From positions 1 through 38,639 of the forward strand of contig BBSL01000071.1 in assembly GCA_001319865.1 (NCBI GenBank): DNA of 38,639 nucleotides. The letters run 5' to 3'. The position numbers and the translations under genes are program-made. The notes under the pieces were generated by a model that was not told where the DNA came from, searched no databases, and saw only the letters and a list, made by a program, of their open reading frames with translations. The stretch comes from Burkholderia sp. E7m39. GTDB lineage: Bacteria; Pseudomonadota; Gammaproteobacteria; Burkholderiales; Burkholderiaceae. Of the stretch, positions 1 to 8,081 are shown piece after piece; position 1 is the first letter of the stretch; each line of letters starts with the position of its first letter.

Positions 1-1270
1 GTCGATACCCTGGTAAGCAACACAACCGACGACGCGCACGGGGCAAAGACGGTTGCGGTGCTGTCGTTTGCGTCGCTGTCGGAGGCCGGCAGTCCCGCTG
101 TCAAGCTGGTGAACTCGACGCTCTATGATGCGCTCAAGGCAGGCGCGTTCGGACATCCATCTCGAGAGCACGGCGCAGGGGCTCGCCGTCAAATACCGCA
201 TCGACGGCGTTCTCGATCATGCGACATCGGCGACGGGCATCGAAGTCGCACAACAGGTGATCTCGCGCCTGAAAGTGCTGGCCGAACTCGACATCGCCGA
301 GCGCCGCGTGCCGCAAGACGGCAGCTTTCGCGTCGAATCAGCGGGACGCGAAATCGATTTACGCCTTTCGATCATGCCGAGCATTCATGGCGAAGATGCC
401 GTGATCCGCATTCTCGACAAGCGCGCGATGATCGAGGCATATGGATCGCTGACGCTGGACGCGCTCGGTTTCGATGCGCCTTCGCTCAGATCGTTGCGCA
501 TGCTCGCGGAAGAGCCCTACGGCATGCTGCTCGTGACGGGGCCGACCGGGTCCGGCAAGACCACCACACTGTACGGCGCGCTGACGGAAATACATAACGG
601 CCGCGACAAGATCATCACGATCGAGGATCCCGTCGAGTACCAGTTGCCGGGCATTCTGCAGATTCCTGTCAACGAGAAGAAGGGTTTGAATTTCGCACGC
701 GGTCTGCGCTCGATTCTGCGTCACGACCCCGACAAGATCATGGTCGGCGAAATCCGCGATCGCGAAACGGCAGAGATTGCGGTGCAGTCTGCATTGACGG
801 GCCATCTCGTGCTGACCACGGTGCACGCGAACAACGTGTTCGATGTGTTTGGCCGCTTCAGTCACATGGGCATCGACCCGTATGCGTTCGTGTCCGCGCT
901 TAACGGAATCTGGGCGCAGCGACTGGTGCGCCTGACGTGCGTGCGCTGCTCGACGCCGTATCAACCGGACGAAGCGGACCTCGCGCGCGTGAACCTCACG
1001 CACGCCGACGTGGCCGACTATCGCTTCATGCAGGGCAAGGGCTGCGGCGACTGTCGCGGCACGGGCTTCAGCAAGCGCCGCGCAATTGCCGAGATATTGA
1101 TCCTGAACGACGAGGTGCGCGAACTCATCATCGAAAAGCGGCCGGTCCGCCACATCAAGGAAGCAGCGCGGCGTAACGGCAGCCGCAGCCTGCGTGAAGT
1201 CGCGCTCGACCTGGTCAAGTCGGGCGAGACCACGCTCGCGGAAATCAAGCGGGTGACCTTGCATGAATAA
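1..1270 (+). CDS. GspE/PilB-type secretion ATPase, 5' partial and frameshifted
   Basis: Cytoplasmic hexameric ATPase that powers pseudopilus assembly in type II secretion and type IV pilus systems. The gene begins before the window. Reading frame 1 from base 1 gives a GspE-like stretch (SPAVKLVNSTLYDALKAGA). The family normally continues at once with SDIHLE, but here that motif is in frame 2. One extra T at 148/149 explains the shift. Downstream everything is intact: Walker A GPTGSGKT at 539-562, the Asp box (IEDPVEY) at about 622-642, Walker B (IMVGEIRD) near 737-760, the His box (LTTVHANN), and a C-terminal zinc-type pair of CxxC motifs near 937-948 and 1042-1053. The stop overlaps the next start (ATGAATAA). 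An ATG at 125 would yield a 381-aa product lacking the N-terminal domains. Either the copy is broken or the read has a one-base error; the undamaged downstream frame favours an error or a very recent mutation. Confidence 0.85.
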
Positions 1271-2132
1271 GCTCTCGCCATTGCCAGGTGCGGTGCTCGC
1301 GCGCGGTACGCAAGCGTTACATGGTACGTCGTTGCGCATCGGGCTATCGAAAAACGCGGTCGGGCTGCTGCGCACGCGGAACTGGCCGCGCCGCCGCAGC
1401 GAAATGCTGATCGAGCGCACGCTGGATGCGAATTCCCAGGAAGCGATCGCCGACGGCCTGCGCGCGGCGCTCGCCGACGCGCACTGCTCGCACATGAACG
1501 CGACTGTCGTGCTCGCTGACGACCTGACGCGCCTCTTCATGGTCACGCCGCCGAGCAATGCGGAGCGGCTACGCGACTGTCACGCAGCGGTTGCGATGCG
1601 ATTCCAGTCGCTGTATGGCGAACCGCCTCATGACTGGAAGATTGATGCCGACTGGGACGCGCGCCATCCGTTTCTGGCCTGCGCGGTGTCGCGCGCGCTG
1701 CTGGCGGCGTTGCAGCAGATAAGCGCCGATAGTGGCCTGACACTGATCGGCATCGTTCCGCAGTTCATTGCTGCGTGGAACCGCTGGCATCGCAGCGTAG
1801 CTGATGGCGCGTGGTACGGCACGATGCATGGCGACACGGTGACGCTGGGCGTGATCGGCGGGCATCGCCTGACCGACATTCGACGCATGACCGTACCGGC
1901 ACAAGCTCATCACGATGAAGGCTGGTTATCCGATCAGGTGACACGCGAGGCGCTGCGGCTTGCATTGCCTGTGCCCTTGCGTATTTGTCTGGCCGGCAGC
2001 GCGCCCGACAGGTGGTTCGCCGATCGTGGCCGCACGCCAGTCTGCGCGCGGCTGGAGGCGAACCTCGATGTGCCGGCGTTCGCAGGCGAGTCGGCGGACG
2101 TTGCACTGGCCTGCACGGGAGTGCGCCGATGA
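1263..2132 (+). CDS. PilM/GspL-like cytoplasmic assembly protein (weak similarity)
   Basis: A 289-residue protein with no signal peptide and no clear membrane segment. I cannot recognise a family from motifs alone. Its place between the ATPase and the PilN-like gene is where PilM, or the cytoplasmic actin-like part of GspL, sits in type IV pilus, MSHA and T2SS operons, and its size fits. Those proteins bind the ATPase and the short N-terminal tail of PilN. The ATG overlaps the ATPase stop by eight bases and its own TGA overlaps the next ATG, so it is translationally coupled on both sides. The assignment rests on synteny; a structure comparison with PilM/GspL would settle it. Confidence 0.6.
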   Translation: MNKLSPLPGAVLARGTQALHGTSLRIGLSKNAVGLLRTRNWPRRRSEMLIERTLDANSQEAIADGLRAALADAHCSHMNATVVLADDLTRLFMVTPPSNAERLRDCHAAVAMRFQSLYGEPPHDWKIDADWDARHPFLACAVSRALLAALQQISADSGLTLIGIVPQFIAAWNRWHRSVADGAWYGTMHGDTVTLGVIGGHRLTDIRRMTVPAQAHHDEGWLSDQVTREALRLALPVPLRICLAGSAPDRWFADRGRTPVCARLEANLDVPAFAGESADVALACTGVRR

Positions 2133-2674
2133 ACACCATCCACATTGACTTGGCGCCGCGCTCGCTTCGCCGCGTGATCGCGCGCTCCGCGCCGCTGACG
2201 CTGCTGGTCGGCACAATCGGAATGGTGCTGTGTGTGAGCGCCGCCGTCACCGGATATGGCTTGGTGGTGAAGAGCGAGGCGAGGGACGCCGAATTGCAGA
2301 GCCTGCGTGAGCGGTTCGCGGCACGCACGCAACCGGCGACACGCGCCATCACGATATCGGACGTGCAGGCCAATGCCGTCAACACGATCGTCGGGCGACT
2401 CAATCTGCCGTGGCATCAGGTGTTCCACGCGGTCGAATCGGCCACGCCGGCAAGCATCGCGTTGCTCGAACTGACGCCCGATGCGAAGCAGCATGCGATC
2501 AAAGGCGTAGCCGAAGCGAAGAGCAGCGACGAGATGCTCGATTACATCGCCCGGCTCAGCGGTCAGGCGTTTTTTAGATCTGTCGTTTTGACGCGGCACG
2601 AAGTCAACGACAAAGACCCGAACAAGCCGCTGCGGTTTCAGTTTGTCGCCGAATGGGACAGGGACGCAAAATGA
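2129..2674 (+). CDS. PilN/GspL-like inner-membrane assembly protein
   Basis: This 181-residue bitopic protein has a short cytoplasmic tail starting MNTIHIDLAP, which resembles the conserved N-terminal segment with which PilN contacts PilM. One membrane helix follows at about residues 22-46, then a periplasmic ferredoxin-like region. In the alignment complex it pairs with the PilO-like protein and links the cytoplasmic motor to the secretin. The frame stays open back to 1985, but the ATG at 2129 is chosen because it forms an ATGA overlap with the previous stop and starts exactly at the PilN-like tail. The stop overlaps the next start by ATGA. Confidence 0.75.
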   Translation: MNTIHIDLAPRSLRRVIARSAPLTLLVGTIGMVLCVSAAVTGYGLVVKSEARDAELQSLRERFAARTQPATRAITISDVQANAVNTIVGRLNLPWHQVFHAVESATPASIALLELTPDAKQHAIKGVAEAKSSDEMLDYIARLSGQAFFRSVVLTRHEVNDKDPNKPLRFQFVAEWDRDAK

Positions 2675-3288
2675 AAACGGTGCGCGTCGGAACACTGGCA
2701 TTGCAGACGCGTCTGGCGCTCTCGCGTTTGGGCTGGAGTCGTTTCGTTGCTGCGTTGCTGGCCTTGGCCGGCGCGGCGTGCTGGCTTGCGTGGATTCCTG
2801 CGCAACATTCGGTTGCGAATGCGCAGGCGACGGCGATCGAACGTCAGCGCATGGCATTGCGAGCGCCGCGCGTCGCGCGGCGGGAAACCCCGGCCGCACC
2901 GGCCCAGGCAAACCTGATGGCGTTCTACGCCGCGCTTGGAACCCGGCAGCACGCGGAACGGCAGATTGGCACGCTGTTCGAGCTTGCTCGCAAATCGGGC
3001 CTCGTGTTGTCCAAGGGCGATTACACATGGGCCTATGACCGCAACAGCCAGGTCTACGCCTACCAGGTGCTTTTACCCGTGGCGGGCCCCTACGGTGCCG
3101 TTCGCCGCTTCTGCGAGCAGGTGCTGTTGACGATCCCGTATGCATCGCTCGACGAGATTACGTTCAAGCGCGAAGCCATCGGCAGCGGCTCACTGGACGC
3201 GCGTCTGCGCTTCACACTTTTTCTGACGGACGTTCCGACGGTTCGTGTCGCGCCGGAGAAACTTGCGATGGAAATCAAGGCTCCATGA
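2671..3288 (+). CDS. PilO/GspM-like inner-membrane assembly protein
   Basis: A 205-residue protein with a basic N-terminus, one membrane helix at about residues 24-43, and a periplasmic region that begins with a likely coiled coil (residues 45-75) and ends in a compact alpha/beta domain. This layout and the position after the PilN-like gene fit PilO/GspM, which dimerises with PilN/GspL in the inner membrane. The start at 2671 forms an ATGA overlap with the preceding gene; an in-frame ATG at 2653 is possible, but the G-rich stretch just upstream of 2671 (GGGACAGGGAC) reads as the ribosome site. The stop again overlaps the next start. Confidence 0.72.
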   Translation: MKTVRVGTLALQTRLALSRLGWSRFVAALLALAGAACWLAWIPAQHSVANAQATAIERQRMALRAPRVARRETPAAPAQANLMAFYAALGTRQHAERQIGTLFELARKSGLVLSKGDYTWAYDRNSQVYAYQVLLPVAGPYGAVRRFCEQVLLTIPYASLDEITFKREAIGSGSLDARLRFTLFLTDVPTVRVAPEKLAMEIKAP

Positions 3289-3797
3289 AAGCGCGACACG
3301 CCACATTAGCCGTCATGTTCCTCGCCGCCGTGTGGCTGAACTGGTGCGGCGACGATCGGTCCAGTGCGACGCTGGTGGCACCGGTAGAACGCAACGATGC
3401 GCCGGGCGTGCCTGGGAGGACCGCCGTCGCGCCGGCGTCATCACCCGCAATCTTGCGGCTGCGCAGCCGCAGCGAACTGATGGGCGGCTCCGACGAGCCG
3501 GACCAGGTGCTGTTCGGCAGCCATAGCTGGACGCCGCCGCCGCCGCCCGTCGAAGTGAAGGCTGAGCCGCCGCCGAAACCGGTTGCGCCGCCGCTGCCGT
3601 TCATCTATCTCGGCAAGAAGCTGGAGAACGGCAAATGGGAAGCTTTCCTCGCACGCGGCAGCGACACGTACGTTGTGCGCGAGAAGAGCGTGATCGACGG
3701 GACTTACCGTGCCGAATCGATCACGCCGACAACATTGACCATAACGTATCTGCCTCTCAAGCAGATCCAGACCATGACGATCGGGGGGGGCGACTGA
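3285..3797 (+). CDS. PilP/GspC-like periplasmic linker protein
   Basis: This 170-residue protein has an N-terminal hydrophobic anchor (residues 7-20), a long low-complexity Pro/Ala-rich linker (about 35-104) and a small C-terminal beta domain from about residue 105 (PFIYLGKK onward). The layout matches PilP and the homology region of GspC, which connect the inner-membrane alignment complex to the N-terminal domains of the secretin. PilP is normally a lipoprotein; the Cys at residue 21 lies in a poor lipobox (LNWC), so it may be held by an uncleaved signal anchor instead. The stop overlaps the secretin start (TGATG). A run of eight G at 3783-3790 encodes the last glycines. Confidence 0.72.
   Translation: MKARHATLAVMFLAAVWLNWCGDDRSSATLVAPVERNDAPGVPGRTAVAPASSPAILRLRSRSELMGGSDEPDQVLFGSHSWTPPPPPVEVKAEPPPKPVAPPLPFIYLGKKLENGKWEAFLARGSDTYVVREKSVIDGTYRAESITPTTLTITYLPLKQIQTMTIGGGD
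3783..3790 (+). repeat. Poly-G tract (G8) at the pilP-like/secretin junction
   Basis: Eight consecutive G bases lie seven bases before the secretin start codon. They encode Gly codons at the very end of the PilP-like protein. A one-base slip would alter only its last residues and remove the overlapping stop, so it could change coupling to the secretin. It may simply be a G-rich coding stretch. Confidence 0.5.
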
Positions 3798-6127
3798 TGC
3801 TTGCGCGAAAAATTTTCGGGCCGTCATGGCGGCGAGTCGTGTTGCGTGTCCGCATGGTTTGCATCATTGCCGCTTCGGGGGCGTTTCTGGCCGGTTGCGC
3901 AGCCGATACGGCTTTCCGCGAAGGCAAGGCGCTCGTGGCGCAGGGCAAGGTCGAAGAGGGGATGGCCAAGTTTCAGGAAGCCTTATCGTATGACCCGCGC
4001 GCAGTCGAATACAAGATGGCCTACCTGCAGACGCGCGAGCACGCCGTCGCCAGCTATGTCGATCAAGGCGACAGCGCGGTCCGTGATGGGAAGCAGGACA
4101 TCGCGCAAGCGCTTTACAAGCGTGCGCTGGCGATCGAGCCGACCAACGAACGCGCGCGCACGGGTCTGCGCGCGATCGAAGTGGCGCAGCGCGACGCCCG
4201 CACGAACGGTTCTTCGAGTGTGTCGCTCGAAAAGGAAGTTGCGCTCACAACGCGGCGCGACAACGATGCGCGCAGCGGCAAGACGCAGCCGGCCAACATG
4301 CTGTCGGCTGCATACAGGCAGCCAATTTCAATCGAGTTCAAGGACGTAACGTTGAAGCAGGTGTTCGAGGTCATATCGCGTTCGGCCGGCCTCAACTTCG
4401 TGTTCGATAAAGACGTTCGCACCGATCAGAAGGTGACGGTTTACCTGAGAAATAGCACGGTCGAATCGGCGGTGTATCACACACTACTGACGAATCAGCT
4501 CGAACAGCGTGTCCTGAACGAAAACACGGTCCTGATCTATCCGAACACGCCCAGCAAGCTGAAGGATTATCAGGAAATGATGGTGCGCGTTTTCTACCTG
4601 ACCAACGCCGATGCGAAGATTGTCGCCAACACGCTGAAAACGATTCTTAAGGCGCGTGACGTGGTCGTTGACGAAAAACTCAATATGCTGATCGTGCGCG
4701 ATACCCCCGATGCAATCGCGCTGGCGGGCAGACTGATCGGCTTGCAGGATGTGCCCGAGCCGGAAGTCATGCTCGAAGTGGAAATTCTCGAAGTGAAGCG
4801 AAACCGGCTGCTCGCTCTCGGCATCACATGGCCGGACAGTTTGTCGCTGACACCGCTGCCGCCGACGGCCGCCGGCGTGCTCACACTGCACGATCTGCTT
4901 CACATCACGAGTTCCACGCTCGGCGCGGGAATCGGGCCGGTCACGATCAATGCAAAAAATACGGACGGCGACGCAAAGATCCTTGCCAATCCGCGCATCA
5001 GGGCACGCAACCACGAGAAAGCGAAAATCCTGATCGGTGACCGCGTTCCTCTGATCACGACGACATCCACGGCAACCGGGTTTGCGTCTGAATCGATCAA
5101 CTATATCGATGTGGGCCTGAAGCTCGATGTTGAATCGTCCGTGCATCTGGATAACGACGTCGCGATCAAGGTCGCCTTGGAGGTGAGCAATATCGTCAGC
5201 CAGTTCACGACCAAGTCGGGTTCGGTTGCGTATCAGATCGGCACGCGTAACGCGAGCACCGTCTTGCGGCTGAAAGACGGCGAAACGCAGGTGCTTGCCG
5301 GCCTGATCAGTGATCAGGACCGCCGTGATTCCGTCAAGATACCGGGTCTGGGCAATCTGCCCGTGCTTGGACGTCTGTTCGGCACCACCGCTGACGACAA
5401 TCAGAAAACCGAAATCGTGCTGTCGATTACGCCGCACCTGATTCGCAATATCGAGCGTGCGGAGATGCGGTATTCGGAGTTTTCATCGGGGACGGAAGAT
5501 AGCCCGCGCATTCGTCCCGAAGGCCTGAACGTGCCTGCTGCGCCTTCGCCTTTGATTACGCTCAAGGGCACGTCGTCGTCTGGACCGGGAGCGGTCGACG
5601 GCCCCGCCACGACGACGGGCACACCTGCCGCCGCCGCTGCGTCGCCGCCCGCCGCCGCTGCGCCGCCCGCTGCGGTCAGTGTCACCGCATCCCCTGATAT
5701 GGGCGTCCACGGCGGCGCGCAGCTGAAATGGGAAGGCGCGCAACAGCTGAAAGTAGGCGACACGTTCACGCTGCAGCTAGAGATGCAATCGGGACAGCCT
5801 GTGACGAGCCTGCCTCTCGCCATCACGTATGACGACACGATCCTGCAACCCAGCGGCGTAACGGAAGGCACCTTCCTCAAGCAGGGTGGCGCGCAGACCA
5901 GCTTCACCAGCAAGATCGATGCGGGCGGCCAGATACTCATCACGGGCACCCGCAACGACAAAGGCGGCGCCACCGGCAGCGGGAATTTCGCGAGCATCAA
6001 CTTCCGCTCCCTCGCGCCGGCGAATTCGTCAGCGATCCAGCTGCTGACGGTTACGCCCGTTGGCGTCGGTGGAAGCGCGATTCCCGCGCAGGCGCCGGCA
6101 CCGCATGTAGTGCAGATCGATCCGTAA
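3797..6127 (+). CDS. GspD/PilQ-type secretin lipoprotein with C-terminal cohesin-like domain
   Basis: Outer-membrane channel of the secretion machine, 776 residues. A lipoprotein signal ends at LAGC (Cys34), so the protein probably reaches the outer membrane without a separate pilotin. TPR-like helices follow at about 38-130. Secretin N domains begin near residue 176 (PISIEFKDVTLKQVFEVISR), and the secretin core runs from about 325 to 551 with its hallmark IPGLGNLPVLGRLFG near 515. After an Ala/Pro-rich linker (about 575-635) the last 135 residues form a beta-rich region (VGDTFTLQLEM, LAITYDDTILQPSGV) that looks like a cohesin-type domain. Such fusions occur in atypical T2SS secretins. The start at 3797 overlaps the previous stop (TGATG); the frame is open further upstream, but the lipobox fixes this start. 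Confidence 0.93.
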   Translation: MLARKIFGPSWRRVVLRVRMVCIIAASGAFLAGCAADTAFREGKALVAQGKVEEGMAKFQEALSYDPRAVEYKMAYLQTREHAVASYVDQGDSAVRDGKQDIAQALYKRALAIEPTNERARTGLRAIEVAQRDARTNGSSSVSLEKEVALTTRRDNDARSGKTQPANMLSAAYRQPISIEFKDVTLKQVFEVISRSAGLNFVFDKDVRTDQKVTVYLRNSTVESAVYHTLLTNQLEQRVLNENTVLIYPNTPSKLKDYQEMMVRVFYLTNADAKIVANTLKTILKARDVVVDEKLNMLIVRDTPDAIALAGRLIGLQDVPEPEVMLEVEILEVKRNRLLALGITWPDSLSLTPLPPTAAGVLTLHDLLHITSSTLGAGIGPVTINAKNTDGDAKILANPRIRARNHEKAKILIGDRVPLITTTSTATGFASESINYIDVGLKLDVESSVHLDNDVAIKVALEVSNIVSQFTTKSGSVAYQIGTRNASTVLRLKDGETQVLAGLISDQDRRDSVKIPGLGNLPVLGRLFGTTADDNQKTEIVLSITPHLIRNIERAEMRYSEFSSGTEDSPRIRPEGLNVPAAPSPLITLKGTSSSGPGAVDGPATTTGTPAAAAASPPAAAAPPAAVSVTASPDMGVHGGAQLKWEGAQQLKVGDTFTLQLEMQSGQPVTSLPLAITYDDTILQPSGVTEGTFLKQGGAQTSFTSKIDAGGQILITGTRNDKGGATGSGNFASINFRSLAPANSSAIQLLTVTPVGVGGSAIPAQAPAPHVVQIDP

Positions 6128-6146
6128 CGAGCGGTAAGGAGCTGAA

Positions 6147-6668
6147 GTGAATACGACGGCGGCGCTTATCCGGTGCAGGGCTCGAGCAGGCACGCGTCGT
6201 TCTCGTGGAGGCTTCACGTTGATCGAGATGCTGGTCACGCTCGCGATACTAGGTGCGTTGGCGAGCGTCGTGCTGCCGCTCGCGCAAGTGCAAATGCAGC
6301 GCAATCGCGAGCATGCATTGCGGCAGTCGCTGCTCGACATTCGACGCGCAATCGATGCGTACAAACGTGCTAGCGACGAAGGACGCATTTCGAAGCCGCC
6401 TGGCGCGTCGGGCTATCCAAAAGATCTCGATGTACTGGTCGAAGGCGTGGTCGACCAGCGAAGTCCTACGCGCGCGAAGATGTTCTTTTTGCGCCGGGTG
6501 CCGCGCGATCCGTTCGCGAACGACGTGAGCGGACGCGATTCGGATTCTTGGGGCAAACGCAGCTACGAGAGCGACGCCGACGATCCGCGCGAAGGCGACG
6601 ATGTCTTTGATATCTACTCAAGATCGGATCAGGCCGGTCTTAACGGTGTTCCATACAGGCAATGGTGA
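6147..6668 (+). CDS. Type II secretion pseudopilin (OxpG/GspG-like)
   Basis: A 173-residue pseudopilin that starts with GTG preceded by a strong AAGGAG. A basic leader ends at Gly22, followed by FTLIE with the conserved Glu at +5 of the mature chain, then the usual hydrophobic helix. The prepilin peptidase would cut after Gly22. The C-terminal part has the GspG-like region with VPRDPFAND and a proposed calcium-loop area (SWGKRSYESDADDP), and is longer than canonical GspG. It lies 19 bases after the secretin gene and overlaps the next pseudopilin. In Geobacter sulfurreducens the similar OxpG is needed to secrete the multicopper protein OmpB; that likeness is from memory of the family and layout. 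Confidence 0.88.
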   Translation: MNTTAALIRCRARAGTRRSRGGFTLIEMLVTLAILGALASVVLPLAQVQMQRNREHALRQSLLDIRRAIDAYKRASDEGRISKPPGASGYPKDLDVLVEGVVDQRSPTRAKMFFLRRVPRDPFANDVSGRDSDSWGKRSYESDADDPREGDDVFDIYSRSDQAGLNGVPYRQW

Positions 6669-7078
6669 ACGCGATGAAGAGGATACGCGCGCACTCCGCG
6701 AGGCGAACAACGGCAAGGGGTTTTACGCTCATCGAACTACTTGTCGTTCTGGCGATCGTTTCTCTGCTTTTGACGCTGGCCGTACCCAGGTACTTCCATA
6801 GCGTCGACACGGCGCGCGAAACCGTCTTGATCGAGAACCTGTCTATCGCACGCGAGACGATTGACAGGTTCTTCGAAGACACAGGACGCTATCCGGACTC
6901 GCTTGAGGAACTGGTGGAGAAGAAGTATCTGCGGGCGCTGCCGTTCGACCCGATCGCTAACAGTTCGACCGGCTGGACCATCGTTCCACCCGACGACACC
7001 AGCAAGGGCCGAGTGTACGACCTGCATAGCGCAGCGCCAGGCTCGGGCAGAACCAATGTTCCCTATTCGGCGCGCTAG
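6662..7078 (+). CDS. Type II secretion pseudopilin (GspG-like)
   Basis: This 138-residue pseudopilin has its leader ending at Gly20, then FTLIE (Glu25 = mature +5) and a hydrophobic helix LLVVLAIVSLLLTLAVP. The soluble part has the GspG signature pattern: a Tyr/Pro turn (TGRYPDSLEELVEKKYLR) and LPFDPIAN, followed by a short C-terminal loop. It overlaps the preceding gene by seven bases. With its neighbours it would form the periplasmic pseudopilus that pushes cargo through the secretin. A second in-frame ATG at 6674 is possible. Confidence 0.88.
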   Translation: MVNAMKRIRAHSARRTTARGFTLIELLVVLAIVSLLLTLAVPRYFHSVDTARETVLIENLSIARETIDRFFEDTGRYPDSLEELVEKKYLRALPFDPIANSSTGWTIVPPDDTSKGRVYDLHSAAPGSGRTNVPYSAR

Positions 7079-7085
7079 GACCATC

Positions 7086-7631
7086 ATGCGTCATTCACGG
7101 TCACGCGAGGACGGCTTTACTTATCTGGGCGCGCTAATCCTCATCGCAGTCGTCAGCGTCACCGCAACGGCGACACTGAAGCTCGGTGCCGCGATGCAGC
7201 GGCGCGCGGCTGAAGAACAATTGCTCGCGATTGGCGGCGAGTTTCGCGACGCATTCGTGAGCTATGCGAACGCGACGCCGCCGGGGCAGCCGCGCACGCC
7301 GCAGAGCCTGGAAGATCTGCTGAAAGACCCGCGCTTTCCTGTCGTGCGTCGTCATTTGCGCAGGGTCTACGTCGATCCGATCAGCGGCAAGCCGGAATGG
7401 GGCACGATTCCGGCGCAACCGGGGCCCGGCATCATGGGTGTGTATAGCCTCGCTGAAGGAACGCCCATCAAGGTGGGTAACTTCGAGTTACGCTTCCAGG
7501 AGTTCGAAGGCAAGACGTCGTATCAGGACTGGGTTTTTATGCCGCCGCCTGAAACAATTGTTCCGATACCGACGGGAAAGGCGGCGGGCACGGTGAATGG
7601 TGCGGGCCCTGCCGTTGGCTTGACGAACTGA
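7086..7631 (+). CDS. Divergent pseudopilin lacking Glu5 (possible tip subunit)
   Basis: A 181-residue protein with a very short leader ending in Gly10, then FTYLGALILIAVVSV, a pseudopilin-type helix in which position +5 is Gly rather than Glu. Among T2SS pilins, loss of Glu5 is typical of GspK, the tip subunit, so this protein may cap the pseudopilus, though it is smaller than GspK. The soluble part contains Pro-rich stretches and a YVDPISGKPEWG segment like the pseudopilin calcium-site region. The frame stays open well upstream, but the ATG at 7086, just after the stop of the previous pseudopilin, puts the leader right. It ends 13 bases from the stop of the convergent gspG. Confidence 0.78.
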   Translation: MRHSRSREDGFTYLGALILIAVVSVTATATLKLGAAMQRRAAEEQLLAIGGEFRDAFVSYANATPPGQPRTPQSLEDLLKDPRFPVVRRHLRRVYVDPISGKPEWGTIPAQPGPGIMGVYSLAEGTPIKVGNFELRFQEFEGKTSYQDWVFMPPPETIVPIPTGKAAGTVNGAGPAVGLTN

Positions 7632-7644
7632 GTGGCTGGCGTCG

Positions 7645-8073
7645 TTAGCTGCTGATGTCGGCGTTGTCGCCCGTTCCACCGGGTTGTCCGTCCTTGCCAT
7701 AGGAACGCAGTTCGAAATCACTGCTCGCGCCCGGCGACTGGTATTGATACGGATGTCCCCAGGGGTCGAGAGGCACTTCCTTTTTCAGGTAGGGGCCATT
7801 CCATTGCGTCACGGCGCCCGGTTTGTTGACGAGCGCAGCGAGCCCTTCTTCCGTCGTCGGATAGCGGCCTACATCGAGCCGAAATGTATCGAGCGCCTTC
7901 TCGAGTCCGGCGATCTGGGCTTTGGCCATCGTGCGCTCGGATTTGCCGAGCTGCGTAAAGTACTTCGGACCGACATAGGCGGCAAGCATGCCGATGATCA
8001 CAATGACGATCAGCAATTCGAGCAGGGTAAATCCGCGGATGCGATGTTTGAGTTGTGTGTGGGAAGCAGGCAT
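7645..8073 (-). CDS. gspG: Major pseudopilin GspG
   Basis: Canonical GspG: leader ending at Gly14, FTLLE with Glu at mature +5, hydrophobic helix, and the conserved blocks KAQIAGLEKALDTFRLDVGR, YPTTEEGLAALV, WNGPYLKK, PLDPWGHPYQYQSPG and the C-terminal calcium-loop region (SSDFELRSYGKDGQPGGTG). It is the main shaft subunit of the pseudopilus. The ATG at 8073 gives a normal leader; a TTG at 8085 overlapping the upstream stop (TTGA) would add four residues and is possible through translational coupling. It is the second gene of a minus-strand pair with a lytic transglycosylase and is transcribed toward the T2SS operon, so the machine takes components from two transcripts. Confidence 0.93.
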   Translation of the reverse strand: MPASHTQLKHRIRGFTLLELLIVIVIIGMLAAYVGPKYFTQLGKSERTMAKAQIAGLEKALDTFRLDVGRYPTTEEGLAALVNKPGAVTQWNGPYLKKEVPLDPWGHPYQYQSPGASSDFELRSYGKDGQPGGTGDNADISS

Positions 8074-8081
8074 GGGATAGC

